NCBI GenBank assembly: GCA_963693285.1
Contig: OY848923.1
Coordinates: forward strand, 2,180,038 to 2,244,037
Direction of reading: 5' to 3'
Length of the DNA stretch: 64,000 nt
From: Xestospongia muta
Taxonomy: Eukaryota; Porifera; Demospongiae; Haplosclerida; Petrosiidae
The position numbers were made by a program, and so were the translations under genes. The notes below the pieces were generated by a model. The model made no database searches and was not told the origin of the DNA. It saw nothing but the letters and a program-made list of their open reading frames with translations. Each line of letters begins with the position of its first letter. The first letter of the stretch is position 1. Of this stretch, positions 14,701 through 24,400 are shown one piece after another.

Positions 14701-16025
14701 AGATTCTATGACTTACATTGGTATCATTGTCTCTCTTTTTTGTCTAACTATTACTGTTATCTCCTATCTTTCTGTCAAGTGAGAAATTATTTAAGTCTCA
14801 AGCATTTACTTCTATCTTTACTGCTTGCAGGAAGCTACGTTCTTCTGACCATGGTCAATTACTTCTGAATTTATGCTTCGCTTTAATGGGTTTGTATATC
14901 ACATTCATCATTGCCATTCATAGCCGAGAAGTTCCAGGACTCTGTGCTGTTGTGGGTGCTGTGTTGCAGTATTTCTTTCTTGTAACATTTATGGTGATGG
15001 CTGCTGAAGCTATCAATTTGTATGTGAATTTAGTGATAGTTCTTGGTGGAAAAATTCAACATTTTGTTTTGAAAGCTACTGTTTTATCATGGGGTTAGTG
15101 TGATTAATATGATCTATATAGTAATAAAATCTTTTATTACTAAATTTAGTTACTCCATTCTTTATTGTGTTGTTCTGTTTTGCTCCAAATTATCAAAACT
15201 ATTTGAGTGATCATTTGTAAGTAAATTAATCTGAGTATTAATGATGTATTGACATTATATTTTTGCAGTTGTCGAGCTTTTAATGTCCCATACTATATTG
15301 GTATGGTAGTCCCATTTCTCATCATCTATTTGTTTAATTGGGTCCTCTTCAGTATCATTATTATCTCACTTGTCCGAAAAAATATATTTTCTACTGTGAG
15401 ATCCAAAAAAGATAATAACGTATCATTCTTTTATCAACAACTCTCTATCACAATAACTTTGTCTGTTTTGTTTGGTTTGGGATGGGGTATTGGACTGCTT
15501 GCCACTCAAGATATTTATACCAATAAGACAGTACGAGACATGTTTGCTGCATTATTTGTAATCACCACTGCCTTCCATGGTCTGTTTATTTTCATAATGC
15601 AATGTCTACGTTCGATGGATGTGAGAAATAGTTGGAAAAGATGTTTCTTTGGTATGACAGGAAAACACATCAGTGAGTTTACTTCATCAACACTTCCTCG
15701 TAAACATCAACAACAAATTAAAGCCACGAAGAAGTCTGGAGGGACAACTAAGTTAGCAGATACTACTAAAGAGACAAGCTTTATTGGTCATGAAGATATG
15801 ACATTAGAAAAACGTTCAATTGATAAGAGGAATGATGAGATTAAAAATCAATTTGAAGAAAATAATGATCCTCCTATTATAATAGCTATGGAAAGCAAAA
15901 ACACAGAGGAAGAAATTAAAATAGATGAAGTGCTTGCTGAAACATCACTAACTAAATCGTTGTCTGATGAAGCAAAGCAATGTCAATATGATGAAGAGGC
16001 TGTAGCAGAAAATACTGAGCAGTGA
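2652..16025 (+). CDS. Gene 1: giant adhesion GPCR with IgGFc-binding head and 12 Calx-beta domains
   Basis: This is a spliced gene of 44 predicted exons (9,300 coding bases, about 3,099 aa). The product should sit in the plasma membrane as an adhesion G-protein-coupled receptor. In order it has a signal peptide (1-26), an IgGFc-binding-like domain (27-494), Calx-beta domains (495-1878), Ig, Ig, EGF and Ig (1879-2224), a possible SEA-like piece, HRM (about 2331-2417), GAIN with GPS (to about 2694), seven helices and a cytoplasmic tail of about 140 residues. All joins keep one frame, and nearly all ectodomain introns are phase 1. The Calx-beta plus GPS plus 7TM combination recalls ADGRV1/VLGR1, but the IgGFc-binding head and the Ig/EGF/HRM neck differ, so orthology is not claimed. 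The start is the Met that opens the hydrophobic signal sequence. A poly(A) signal follows at 16177. Exon edges are my prediction. Confidence 0.9.
2780..4183 (+). CDS. Gene 1 exon 2: IgGFc-binding-like N-terminal domain
   Basis: A single 1,404-base exon encodes about 468 residues. The pattern fits the N-terminal IgGFc-binding family known from FCGBP and many invertebrate proteins. An opening G-x-F-x-x-A-F-x-x-N is followed by an LGIFITT strand, a T-V-x-A-G-T turn and a 'FLAVPIIQY' segment. Later come 'PIGFMTGHECAEI', a 'CDHIIEQIPPSYTWG' block and an 'SDRPMLVMQYG' block before 'DPNMVLVSPISQY'. In other proteins this family is extracellular and linked to mucus or adhesion; the ligand here is unknown. 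It is by far the largest exon of the gene and has no internal intron. Confidence 0.85.
4233..7512 (+). CDS. Gene 1 exons 3-15: Calx-beta domains 1-6
   Basis: Exons are 4233-4364, 4437-4457, 4635-4835, 4884-5030, 5080-5277, 5325-5471, 5522-5719, 5777-5914, 5965-6168, 6585-6731, 6782-6979, 7066-7176 and 7318-7512. Each domain is made of two exons. The first half has an N-V-T-E-G type strand. The second half has the E-x-x-E-x-F core and ends in an acidic D-x-D or D-D-D turn. These are the marks of the calcium-binding Calx-beta fold. Domains 2 and 3 are close copies of each other. All introns are phase 1. Domain 1 contains a 21-base microexon. Domain 6 is the most divergent, and its boundaries are less sure. 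The intron at 6169-6584 is unusually long for this gene. Confidence 0.8.
7560..11215 (+). repeat. Tandem triplication of about 1.21 kb inside gene 1
   Basis: Exons and introns repeat together: 7560 to about 8785, 8786 to about 9990, and 9991 to about 11215. Even the intron around the 'aagctagcttatatatgagtc' motif (near 7760, 8970 and 10180) and the CT-rich tract before the fourth exon are kept. The period is about 1,210 bases. This points to recent unequal crossing over of whole two-domain units. Confidence 0.88.
7825..11156 (+). CDS. Gene 1 exons 16-27: Calx-beta domains 7-12 in three tandem cassettes
   Basis: Three cassettes of four exons each encode 235 residues per cassette, or two Calx-beta domains. 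Cassette A is 7825-7974, 8035-8229, 8316-8477 and 8537-8734. Cassette B is 9034-9183, 9244-9438, 9525-9686 and 9751-9948. Cassette C is 10244-10393, 10454-10648, 10735-10896 and 10959-11156. Exon lengths (150, 195, 162, 198) are identical across cassettes and the proteins differ at only scattered positions. Cys pairs such as SICV...TCFNV suggest disulphides added to the usual Calx-beta fold. Confidence 0.88.
11471..12645 (+). CDS. Gene 1 exons 28-31: Ig, Ig, EGF, Ig neck
   Basis: Exon 28 (11471-11758) encodes an Ig-like domain that lacks both canonical Cys residues but keeps the Trp (IKWLF) and a 'NRGMYIMSAENEAG' F-strand. Exon 29 (11805-12146) is an I-set Ig with FNCTT, IVWRKNG and GSYSCRA. 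Exon 30 (12195-12314) encodes a six-Cys EGF domain ending GYSGINCEQ. Exon 31 (12358-12645) is another Ig with LTCKA, ILWYKD and GFYHCVA. One domain per phase 1-1 exon is maintained. The EGF exon is only 120 bases long. Confidence 0.85.
12707..14593 (+). CDS. Gene 1 exons 32-40: SEA-like piece, HRM, GAIN and GPS
   Basis: Exons are 12707-12786, 12837-12919, 12964-13118, 13167-13426, 13489-13620, 13672-13766, 13812-14259, 14303-14354 and 14490-14593. The first three could be a SEA-like fold (weak). Exon 35 holds the hormone-receptor motif, with C-P-C-G, a later Arg-Tyr-Cys, a Trp, and ANVAAC then IC. Exons 36-38 give the helical and beta GAIN subdomains. Exons 39-40 encode the GPS, with CTFWSQSLD, GDWSSDGC and CECNHLTSF. 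The His-Leu-Thr tripeptide is the standard autocleavage site, so the receptor should be cut between Leu and Thr. Acceptor 12706 was preferred to 12684 because it keeps phase 1 and a normal intron size. Confidence 0.85.
14648..16025 (+). CDS. Gene 1 exons 41-44: seven-transmembrane region and tail
   Basis: Exons are 14648-14778, 14831-15093, 15150-15216 and 15269-16025. Helix 1 is around YIGIIVSLFCLTITVI, helix 2 around LCFALMGLYITFIIAI, and helix 3 follows GLCAVVGAVLQYFF. Helix 4 spans the exon 42/43 join and helix 5 is around VPFLIIYLFNWVLF. Helix 6 holds GLGWGIGLL, like the family's W-G-L toggle region, and helix 7 includes FHGLFIFIMQCL. The pattern is adhesion family (class B2). The cytoplasmic tail is about 140 residues, rich in Lys and Glu, with no motif that I recognise. 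Confidence 0.88.
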
Positions 16026-16176
16026 CCACATTGTACAAATGTAGTTGATTAGTACATTAGTTTGTATATATTAGCTTTAGTTTTGACTTAGTTATATATA
16101 CTTCATGTAATATACTCTTGTTTGAATACTAGAAAGAATTTTGTTTAGTGAATGTCTTTGCATACAACTGATTACC

Positions 16177-16182
16177 AATAAA
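16177..16182 (+). terminator. Gene 1 poly(A) signal
   Basis: AATAAA lies about 150 bases after the stop codon, which is a normal distance for an animal 3' UTR. Confidence 0.6.
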
Positions 16183-16736
16183 TTTACTAGTTCACTGTTA
16201 ATATAATTTCATTAATAACCAAGCAATGTAACAATAATACATATTTGAGCAGATGGTATGACTTGGTTTATTTAAATTGGCTTGGTAATTCAAAATAACC
16301 ACTTGCGATTGTATGACATAGGTGCTTTTCTTGAGTCATTTATGCAAAGGATTGACTAAAAGTATATACTATTGACAAGAGTATATACCATGACAATATA
16401 CTTACCATCATCAATAAAACATTTAGTAATACTGCTCAATGGCTTTTTGAATATAATTCTTCCACACAGCTAATACACTAATTATTTAATATACACTTTA
16501 GTACAGGTTGTTTGTTACACAATAATGTTTACAATCATCTAATTTGAAGGATATTATAGAACATTTAGTGTTATAGCTGTGACAGTAGCTATAATGATAC
16601 TAGAAGTTAATTATATGATTACTAAATCATATAATTAAGGAAAACTACTTTTGTCTTAAAATATTATTGTTTCTGTTATTATGAATATTATATTCTAACT
16701 ATTAACCTCATATCAGTTATAATGGATGTTGATGGA

Positions 16737-16905
16737 ATAACAATACTGTCATGAGGTAAATTTTACTTGTACAGTAAGTGGGTCACAGTCTTTAAAGATG
16801 TCACTCTTAATATTAAAGATAGTTCTAGTACAGAAAAAGTCAAGTTATCAATGTACTATAATACATATATTGGATTTAATCAGAATTTCATAAACTCTAT
16901 GTGAT
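16737..16905 (+). pseudogene. Relic of a Calx-beta exon pair
   Basis: The stretch resembles gene 1 exons 10 and 11: an AGTGGxxCAGTCTTT block, then 'gatgtcactcttaatatt', then a donor-like GTCAAGTTATCAATxTACTAT intron start and 'ggatttaatcagaa'. The frame is broken and the rest of the exon is missing, so it cannot code. Confidence 0.65.
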
Positions 16906-18710
16906 AGAATTTTTTTTATAATTATAAATCTTAGAAATTGAAATGTATCCTTTTTACAGGAAAGAAATTGTAATGTATCCTTTCACACATAATTGTGTCA
17001 TTTCAATCAGGTCTTTGTTAATAGCTACTATAGTTTCATCTATGAATTTGTAGCTTCCATTATGTAACCTACAAAATCAAAGATAATAACTAAAACAAGT
17101 TAATAAGTCAATATGTATTATTGTCTTGTATTGTCTAGTAATTAAATCCATGAATATGAGATGGATATGTAGCAGCATTTAAGTGAAATATTTCTACCTG
17201 ACTATTGGTCATGTACTAGAAAAAAAACTCCAGTACAGCATCATATTGACATATACTATGCATATTCATTACATGAGATACATGTGGATAAGTAGATATG
17301 ATATCTGTTAAATGCAAACTTAATGATAATTAACAAAATGTCACTAATGTTTAACATGCATGTAGTTTATTGTTATATTTAGTCTATATAATTATGGGTG
17401 TGTACAAATGTACTATGATAAAACAGGATGCTGTTTTTATAGTTTCATAGCAAGACAGAATACCTCAGCAAAAATCTGTCTGAGACCAGGTATAAAAATA
17501 ATACAGTAGAATGCTTGTTATTACATGCACTAAAGAAACAAGAATATAATTGTAGTAACCATCTTAAGATTATTTGATGGTATTGCTCTTACTTAAAGGA
17601 GTGAAGAGATGGTAGAAGCTATGGAACTGCTCAAAGACATTTTCTCAAGTAATTATAATTAGTACAACCAATCAGAAACAAATTAGCTCCCTATGATCTA
17701 TAAAATATTACAGTCTCGCTAAAATATATCTGTCATATGCCCACTTGATAGTGGGCTCTATTTAGATTGTTGATTTAAATTCCAACGTGACCTTGGCACT
17801 TTTCATATGCATCTTCCAATTAACTGCGTAATTTTCCTCAATCCTACCGTCTTGATTAGTTAATATCTATCTTATCTGGTATAGTGGACTCTTCTACAGA
17901 GGAAGTAAGAAAGAAGAAGAAGGTAAGGGAATGTTTTATTAACTTCAGTAGTAAGTGTTCAGTGGTCATTATTTGCCTGCCTATAAATTTCAGCAAGTTG
18001 ACAATATAAGGCAATTAAAATTTTATTCAGAGATGTAAATATATTAGCTAGTTACACAGCCTTTTTAAATGTGTATATGCCAACATTGTTATTTCTGTAT
18101 GATGTAGATATATCTATCATTTCAACAAAAGTGCTTTATATATATATATATTATTTCTTTCAACTTTTTAATTCTGATTAATTCTGATTTTTCCCATGTA
18201 CCTGGGACTACTTGTGTCCCTGCAGTTTATGTCTGCCAGTTCAGATTCTTTCAAAATTTTCAATACTTTAAATTCTATATCAATTTGCTACATCTACAAT
18301 TTAGTCATAGACCTTCAGCTCTGCTGTAAAGCCAGTAATATTATTAATAATAATAGATGATGTGCACACATTAGCTAATAGGCAATACTATGTTAAAATT
18401 ATATAGCAAGCATAACTATGTTGAAAAACTGTGCTAAAATTTGATACCCTTGCATTATTGTGACTAAATTATGATAAAGTTTATCTTGAAATAATAATTA
18501 CTAGAAGTGACAATGGAAAACCAGGATTCTGTTGAGACTAAAATATCGTGCTAATCGAAATGAGTACATGTCATTGTTAAAAAAGATTTAACTGATCTTC
18601 AGTCACTTATATGACATGCATCCAAAGAAATACACTGATAAGATAACAATATACACTGTTTAGATTAATGGAACTCTATAGTTTGTATACTTAATGAAAT
18701 TAATTCTAAA

Positions 18711-19335
18711 AGGACATATGTGTAGTATGGTAGGATGTTCTTAGTGACAGTCCTTATAATATACACAATGACACTGTAAAGCTATCTATTGTAGTATCCA
18801 AAGCACAAAGCTGGCTTCCAATCTTTATTATTAGAATTGGAATGTCAGCACATTTAAACCACTACAGCTGTCTGTACTCCAGGACCTTGTGTGTCATGAA
18901 GTATAGAGTTCAGTGTACATGAAGGACAATAAACTGATCTAGTTTTCAGAAAGTAATCATTATCCAGTTATGGAGAGTAACTAATGTATTGTTATAATAA
19001 TTTATTATAACCATCTGGATATGAGACAGTGTCAGTTAGATACTCCATATCTGAACATACCTGTTGCATTATTTACAAACTATTAGTACAATTGTGCATT
19101 TAGTTCTTTGATCTCTCTCCAGTTAAAAATTCCATTATTACTAACAAACACTTCAACAAATAGTAACAATAATGTTTAGGAATGGAATAAAGAAGATTCA
19201 AACAAATTACATCTATCCCACTGGAGAGGGAGGGGCTACCAAACAATACACAACCCACCTCATTCATAATTCATACTGATAGTTCTAAGTATTACATATC
19301 TAAAATTTGTACTTTATTGTGATCAGGTTTGTAGT
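18711..19335 (+). repeat. Duplicated upstream segment, copy 2
   Basis: This is the partner of the blocks in 1-1070, with the same opening 'aaaggacatatgtgtagta' and the same end. Some inner sequence of copy 1 (about 380-830) is absent here, which suggests a deletion in this copy or an insertion in copy 1. Confidence 0.8.
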
Positions 19336-20289
19336 GTATTAAAATGCCATATATTAATAAAATATTAAGATGCTTTTCTATACATATAACTCAGTATGGT
19401 CTTCTTTAACTTCATAAAACATGCACCCTATATCATAATTTTTATGTCATTATGATGTCATAAAAAGTCCCAACCCTGTTCATGTCTTCAGAAATTGTAA
19501 GGTAAGTAGTAGAATTCCTTTAGTAATTATAAATCTTAGAAATTACAATCTATCCTTTAATAATGTTACTAGTTAATAGAGCTACATATTTGTTTGGTAG
19601 TTGTGGTTATTATTAATAAGATAATCGTGTCATTTCAATCAGGTCATTTTTAATTTTATATTGACTTAATTTTATTATGAACAAGTTAATAATAATGCTT
19701 TAATATTTAATATTGTAATACTTTTGCATTTACATCTAAAATTCCAATTGCCTTTTATTATCAATTTGATGATTTATGCATTGTTTCTTTAATTTAAGAA
19801 AGTTAATATTAATATTAAGTTTATATCAGTAAATTTTTATGAGGCATTATAGGCTGACAAATAATGACCACGTTTATAATATGCCCATTGACTTCTAAGT
19901 TAGGTTTGATTAATTTCTAGAACTTTCCGTACTATGTGCTCAGTTTGTTATAAATTGATTTTTGTATTATCTCCTATATTGCTTACTGTAAAAACTGATT
20001 AGTTGATTTAACCAATATAGTATACATAGTTAAGAGTTAAAGTGCAATGTGAATCCATAGCAATAACCATCTTTATTGTTCTAAGAATTAAATAAATCAT
20101 TATAAGTTTTAACCATTAGCTATACAAACAGTCAATTTCATAATACATTAGTAATCAAAAGAGTACTTTGTTTACTTGTTTGCATCAAAAACATTTCCTA
20201 CATGCAACTTGTATAACCATGTATTAGTTAAATCAACCAATCAATGATACATATGTAGACACCTCTATTAAGGTCTTGTTCTTGTATAT

Positions 20290-20480
20290 TAGGACAAAGA
20301 TAGTGGCTATTAAGTCATCAGTTAAGTTATTACTATACAAACTTAGTTTAATGATGATTACAATAGTAATAGTATATTATGTATTATTGAAAATTCATAG
20401 TCTAAATAATTGATGTTAAGGTCATTAGTTAGAACAATAATGGTGTAAGACAATTACAAGAATGCTTTTCTGTAATGTTT
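20290..20480 (+). repeat. Relic of gene 1 intron 11
   Basis: Blocks such as 'aaggtcattagttagaaca', an ATGCTTTT stretch and an earlier 'acaaacttagttta' match the long gene 1 intron at 6169-6584 in the same order. Together with the Calx relic upstream, this shows that a whole section of a gene 1-like gene was copied here and decayed. Confidence 0.6.
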
Positions 20481-21197
20481 AATAATTATGTGATATAATC
20501 ATAACAGTAACATCTGTTAGTGCTATTTAAATAACTCTTGCACTCTACTTTTAAGTGAATGCTTCGTTATGCATGAAATAAGCTGCCAGTATATGGTATC
20601 TTTAAAACATTAGTATGCATGCATAGTGTCTGATAAATAGAGATGTAATTCCTCCATACAGCTAGTAGCTATATGACGCTAGGTTAATTGGTTGGTATAC
20701 ACTTTAATACAGGTTGTTAATGACACATTCAATGTAATTAAGTTTAAAATACTCTCAAGTTATTTCAAGCATGTTATAGAATATTTCAGCTGTGACAGTA
20801 TCTATTAACACCCTCTATACCATCTATAATACATGTTATAGATGTTAGATATATGATCATGGCGATACTAAAACAAATAAAAGTACCATTGTCTTACATT
20901 ATTGTTGTTTCTGCTATACATGATATTCTACATCAGTTATAATGGCTTTGATAATACAACAATACTAACATATATTATTATGATAATTGACTATTAACTA
21001 TGCTAACGACCTACTATATATAAAAGTAGTATTGTATTTAGTTAGTACTAAAATGCAAACAAAAGCTATAATAAGACATCATTTAATAAAACGTGTACTG
21101 AAATAAATAAAAAACAGAGCACTAAGTAAAATGATAGGAAGTCCTTACTTGCCCTATAACTATTTATATGAATGTGTCCTTAGTAACTGCAATCATC

Positions 21198-21276
21198 ATG
21201 ATCACAGCTTTTCTCATCTTGATTTTACTGGATTGTTTCTGCAATGCTATTGTGGACATTGAAAGAAGAACCACAG
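21198..21276 (+). CDS. Gene 2 exon 1: signal peptide
   Basis: It encodes M-I-T-A-F-L-I-L-I-L-L-D-C-F-C-N-A then I-V-D-I-E-R-R-T-T, and has the same length (79 bases) and phase as gene 1 exon 1. Upstream sequence is also related, including a block reading GGAAGTC(A/C)TTACTTGC. The Met was chosen because it opens the hydrophobic core, as in gene 1. Confidence 0.85.
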
Positions 21277-21413
21277 GTATTACATTAATATTACGTAATA
21301 TATTATTCCAATTGTGTATCTGAAGAAGCTCCAAAAATGTATTACAAATTCTAAAACAAGCATGAAATGTTAAAAATTAATAAAATATATATAATTATGT
21401 ACATACGTGTATA

Positions 21414-21463
<50 letters not shown>

Positions 21464-24400
21464 GTATGTATATATATGTATGTATGTATATATACATACA
21501 CATAAAATTTTGGCAGCTCTAACAATAATTGGGAAAGACAGTGTTACTGTATTTGAAAGTGCTGGTGAAGTTACTGTGTGTGCCCAAGTAGCTGGTAATA
21601 CTACAGAGACTAATGTGGATATACCTATAACATTTACTCCTAGAGTATTACCTCCATTTGGCTCAGATAAAGCTAATAGTGAGTTAATGTTTTTTATTAC
21701 TCACATATGCTTAACCTCTCTCTCTCTCTCTCACATCCACACACACACACATATACTCACACACACAGCTAATGACTTTGACCAAACACCACAAACAGTT
21801 ATATTAAGTCCAGGACAAAATAAAGTTTGTACAGACATCATTATAAATCAAGATAGCAGACAAGAAAATAACGAAACCTTTTGTGTTGATCTAAGTTCTA
21901 ATAATACTGCTGTGCAATTTCAACCAGACACTTGTCAAGTAAGGGTTAAAATTTTAGATGAAAGTAAGTCAGCCCATAATGTGTGTATTAACTATTATAT
22001 TCTCTTTCAATAGGATGTATCAATTATCTCTCTGATATTATGCTTGTACTTGATGTATCTCAATCTTTAAGCTCTATCGAAGCATTTCATATTAAACAGT
22101 TTGCTTTGGATTTTGTAAATCAGTATCCATCCATCAGTGAAACAACTACAAACATTGGATTAATACGATTTAGTAGTCCAGATAAAATTAAATATGATAT
22201 TAGTCTCCATCAATTCTTAGACAAAGATGCATTGTTAAATGCTATTAACAATATTCATTTTCACTTCGATAGAGGTAGTTTTACACATCATTTAGATGCT
22301 ATGAAATTGGCTCTTCAAGAACTAGAAACTGGTCGACCTGAGGCACGAGACGTAATTATTTTTGTAACTGATGGAGAACCATATCCTAAAAATCAATCTG
22401 CTATTGCTATCTCAAAAGATGCTCATGATAATAAAAACATTACCATATTTGGAATTTTGATTAAGCCAACTACTACAAGCATTGAAGAAATTCGACAAGT
22501 TTCTGGCAATGATACTTTTTTTACAATTGCTAACACTGCAGGACTTTCTGGCCTCATTCCTAACCTCACAAGAACAGAGTGTGAAGGTAAGTATTGTTTA
22601 TGCAAGAGATTAGTTATTATCTTTTATTACAGTTGTCATTGTCAGATTTGAGACTAAAAATATCACTGTTCATGAAAATGAAGGAAGAGTACAGGTTTGC
22701 TTAGTAAAGAGTGAACAATCTATTGATGATATTAAATTGGATATTGGTACGAGACAACGTGTACCATACACAGCTGGACAAGATGCTACAAGTATGTTTC
22801 TCTTTTTCACAGCAATTTTACATATACTTTAGATGGAAAAGACTTTCCCTATGACAGAAGGACTGGTGTTGTGTTCCCTCGAGATGCTGGTAGACTTTGT
22901 CTTTACTTCAATATAACTGATGATAATATTGGTGGAGAATCTAATGAAATGTTTCAAATTACATTCAACATTACAAGCAGTCCTAATATAGCTGTTACTG
23001 ATTGCTCTATAGAAAACATCACAATTATTGATGATGATAGTAAGTATGGTTAATCAGTTAGTGTATCTGATTACAATATTATAACTGTATTTACACAATT
23101 CTTTTATTTTATAAATATAAGTAGAGTAATTATTATGTTGATAATGTATTTACCAACAAAGGTTATTAGAACTAAATTAAGTATTAACTGTTAAAAGTAA
23201 TAGAATATACTGAAAAGATAATCTAAAAATGATTATGCTGATTACTTTAATTAATAATTTATGTCTGTCATCAATAAATGGATGGATAAATGGATGAATG
23301 GATATATCTTTTGATAAATGGATAGATTTTAGTATATTTTTGATGATATATTTTTTATGTTTTGTATGTATTTATATATATGAAAATTTTTGGCAGCTCT
23401 AACAATAATTGGGAATGACAATGTTACTGTATTTGAAAGTACTGGTGAAGTTACTGTGTGTGCCCAAGTAGCTGGTAATACTACAGGGACTGATGTGAAT
23501 ATACCTATAACATTTAGTCCTAGAGTATCACCTCCATCTGGCTCAAATAAAGCTAATAGTGAGTTAATGTGTTTTTATTACTCACACATGCTTAATCTCT
23601 CTCTCTATCTCTCACATACACACAAACACATATACTCACACACACAGCTAATGACTTTGACCAAACACCACAAACAGTTATATTAAGTCCAGGACAAAAT
23701 AACGTTTGTACAGACATCGTTATAAATCAAGATAGCAGACAAGAAAATAACGAAACCTTTTGTGTTGATCTAAGTTCTAATAATACTGCTGTACAATTTC
23801 AACCAGACACTTGTCAAGTAAGGGTTAACATTTTAGATGAAAGTAAGTCAGCCCATAATGTGTGTATTAACTATTATATCATCTTTCAATAGGATGTATC
23901 AATTATCTCTCTGATATTATGCTTGTACTTGATGTATCTCAATCTTTAAGCTCTATCGAAGCATTTCGTATTAAACAGTTTGCTTTGGATTTTGTAAATC
24001 AGTATCCATCCATCAGTGAAACAACTACAAACATTGGATTAATACGATTTAGTAGTCCAGACAAAATTAAATATGATATTAGTCTCCATCAATTCTTAGA
24101 CAAAGATGCATTGTTAAATGCTATTAACAATATTCATTTTCACTTCGATAGAGGTAGTTTTACACATCATTTAGATGCTATGAAATTGGCTCTTCAAGAA
24201 CTAGAAACTGGTCGACCTGAGGCACGAGACGTAATTATTTTTGTAACTGATGGAGAACCATATCCTAAAAATCAATCTGCTATTGCTATCTCAAAAGATG
24301 CTCGTGATAATAAAAACATTACCATATTTGGAATTTTGATTAAGCCAACTACTACAAGCATTGAAGAAATTCGACAAGTTTCTGGCAATGATACTTTTTT

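Larger units (their letters stand above)
16026..21197. other. Intergenic region between genes 1 and 2
   Basis: No intact gene was seen in this 5.2 kb. It holds gene 1 3' UTR, decayed copies of gene 1 coding and intron sequence (about 16737-16900 and 20290-20480), the second copy of the duplicated upstream segment, and one dispersed CRE-type element at 19453. Blocks near 16450-16760 and 20640-20980 also match each other, so the region is a pile of old local duplications. Confidence 0.65.

Noticed and set aside
17884..17923. Exon-like stretch between TATAG and GTAAGG with a Lys-rich frame
   Set aside because: It is only 40 bases and has no partner exon nearby that I can identify; likely chance.
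21450..22013. Single long frame running from the TATG microsatellite into Calx-beta sequence
   Set aside because: The N-terminal Tyr/Met/Val-rich part is microsatellite translation in an intron; the real exons are 21517-21678 and 21769-21963.
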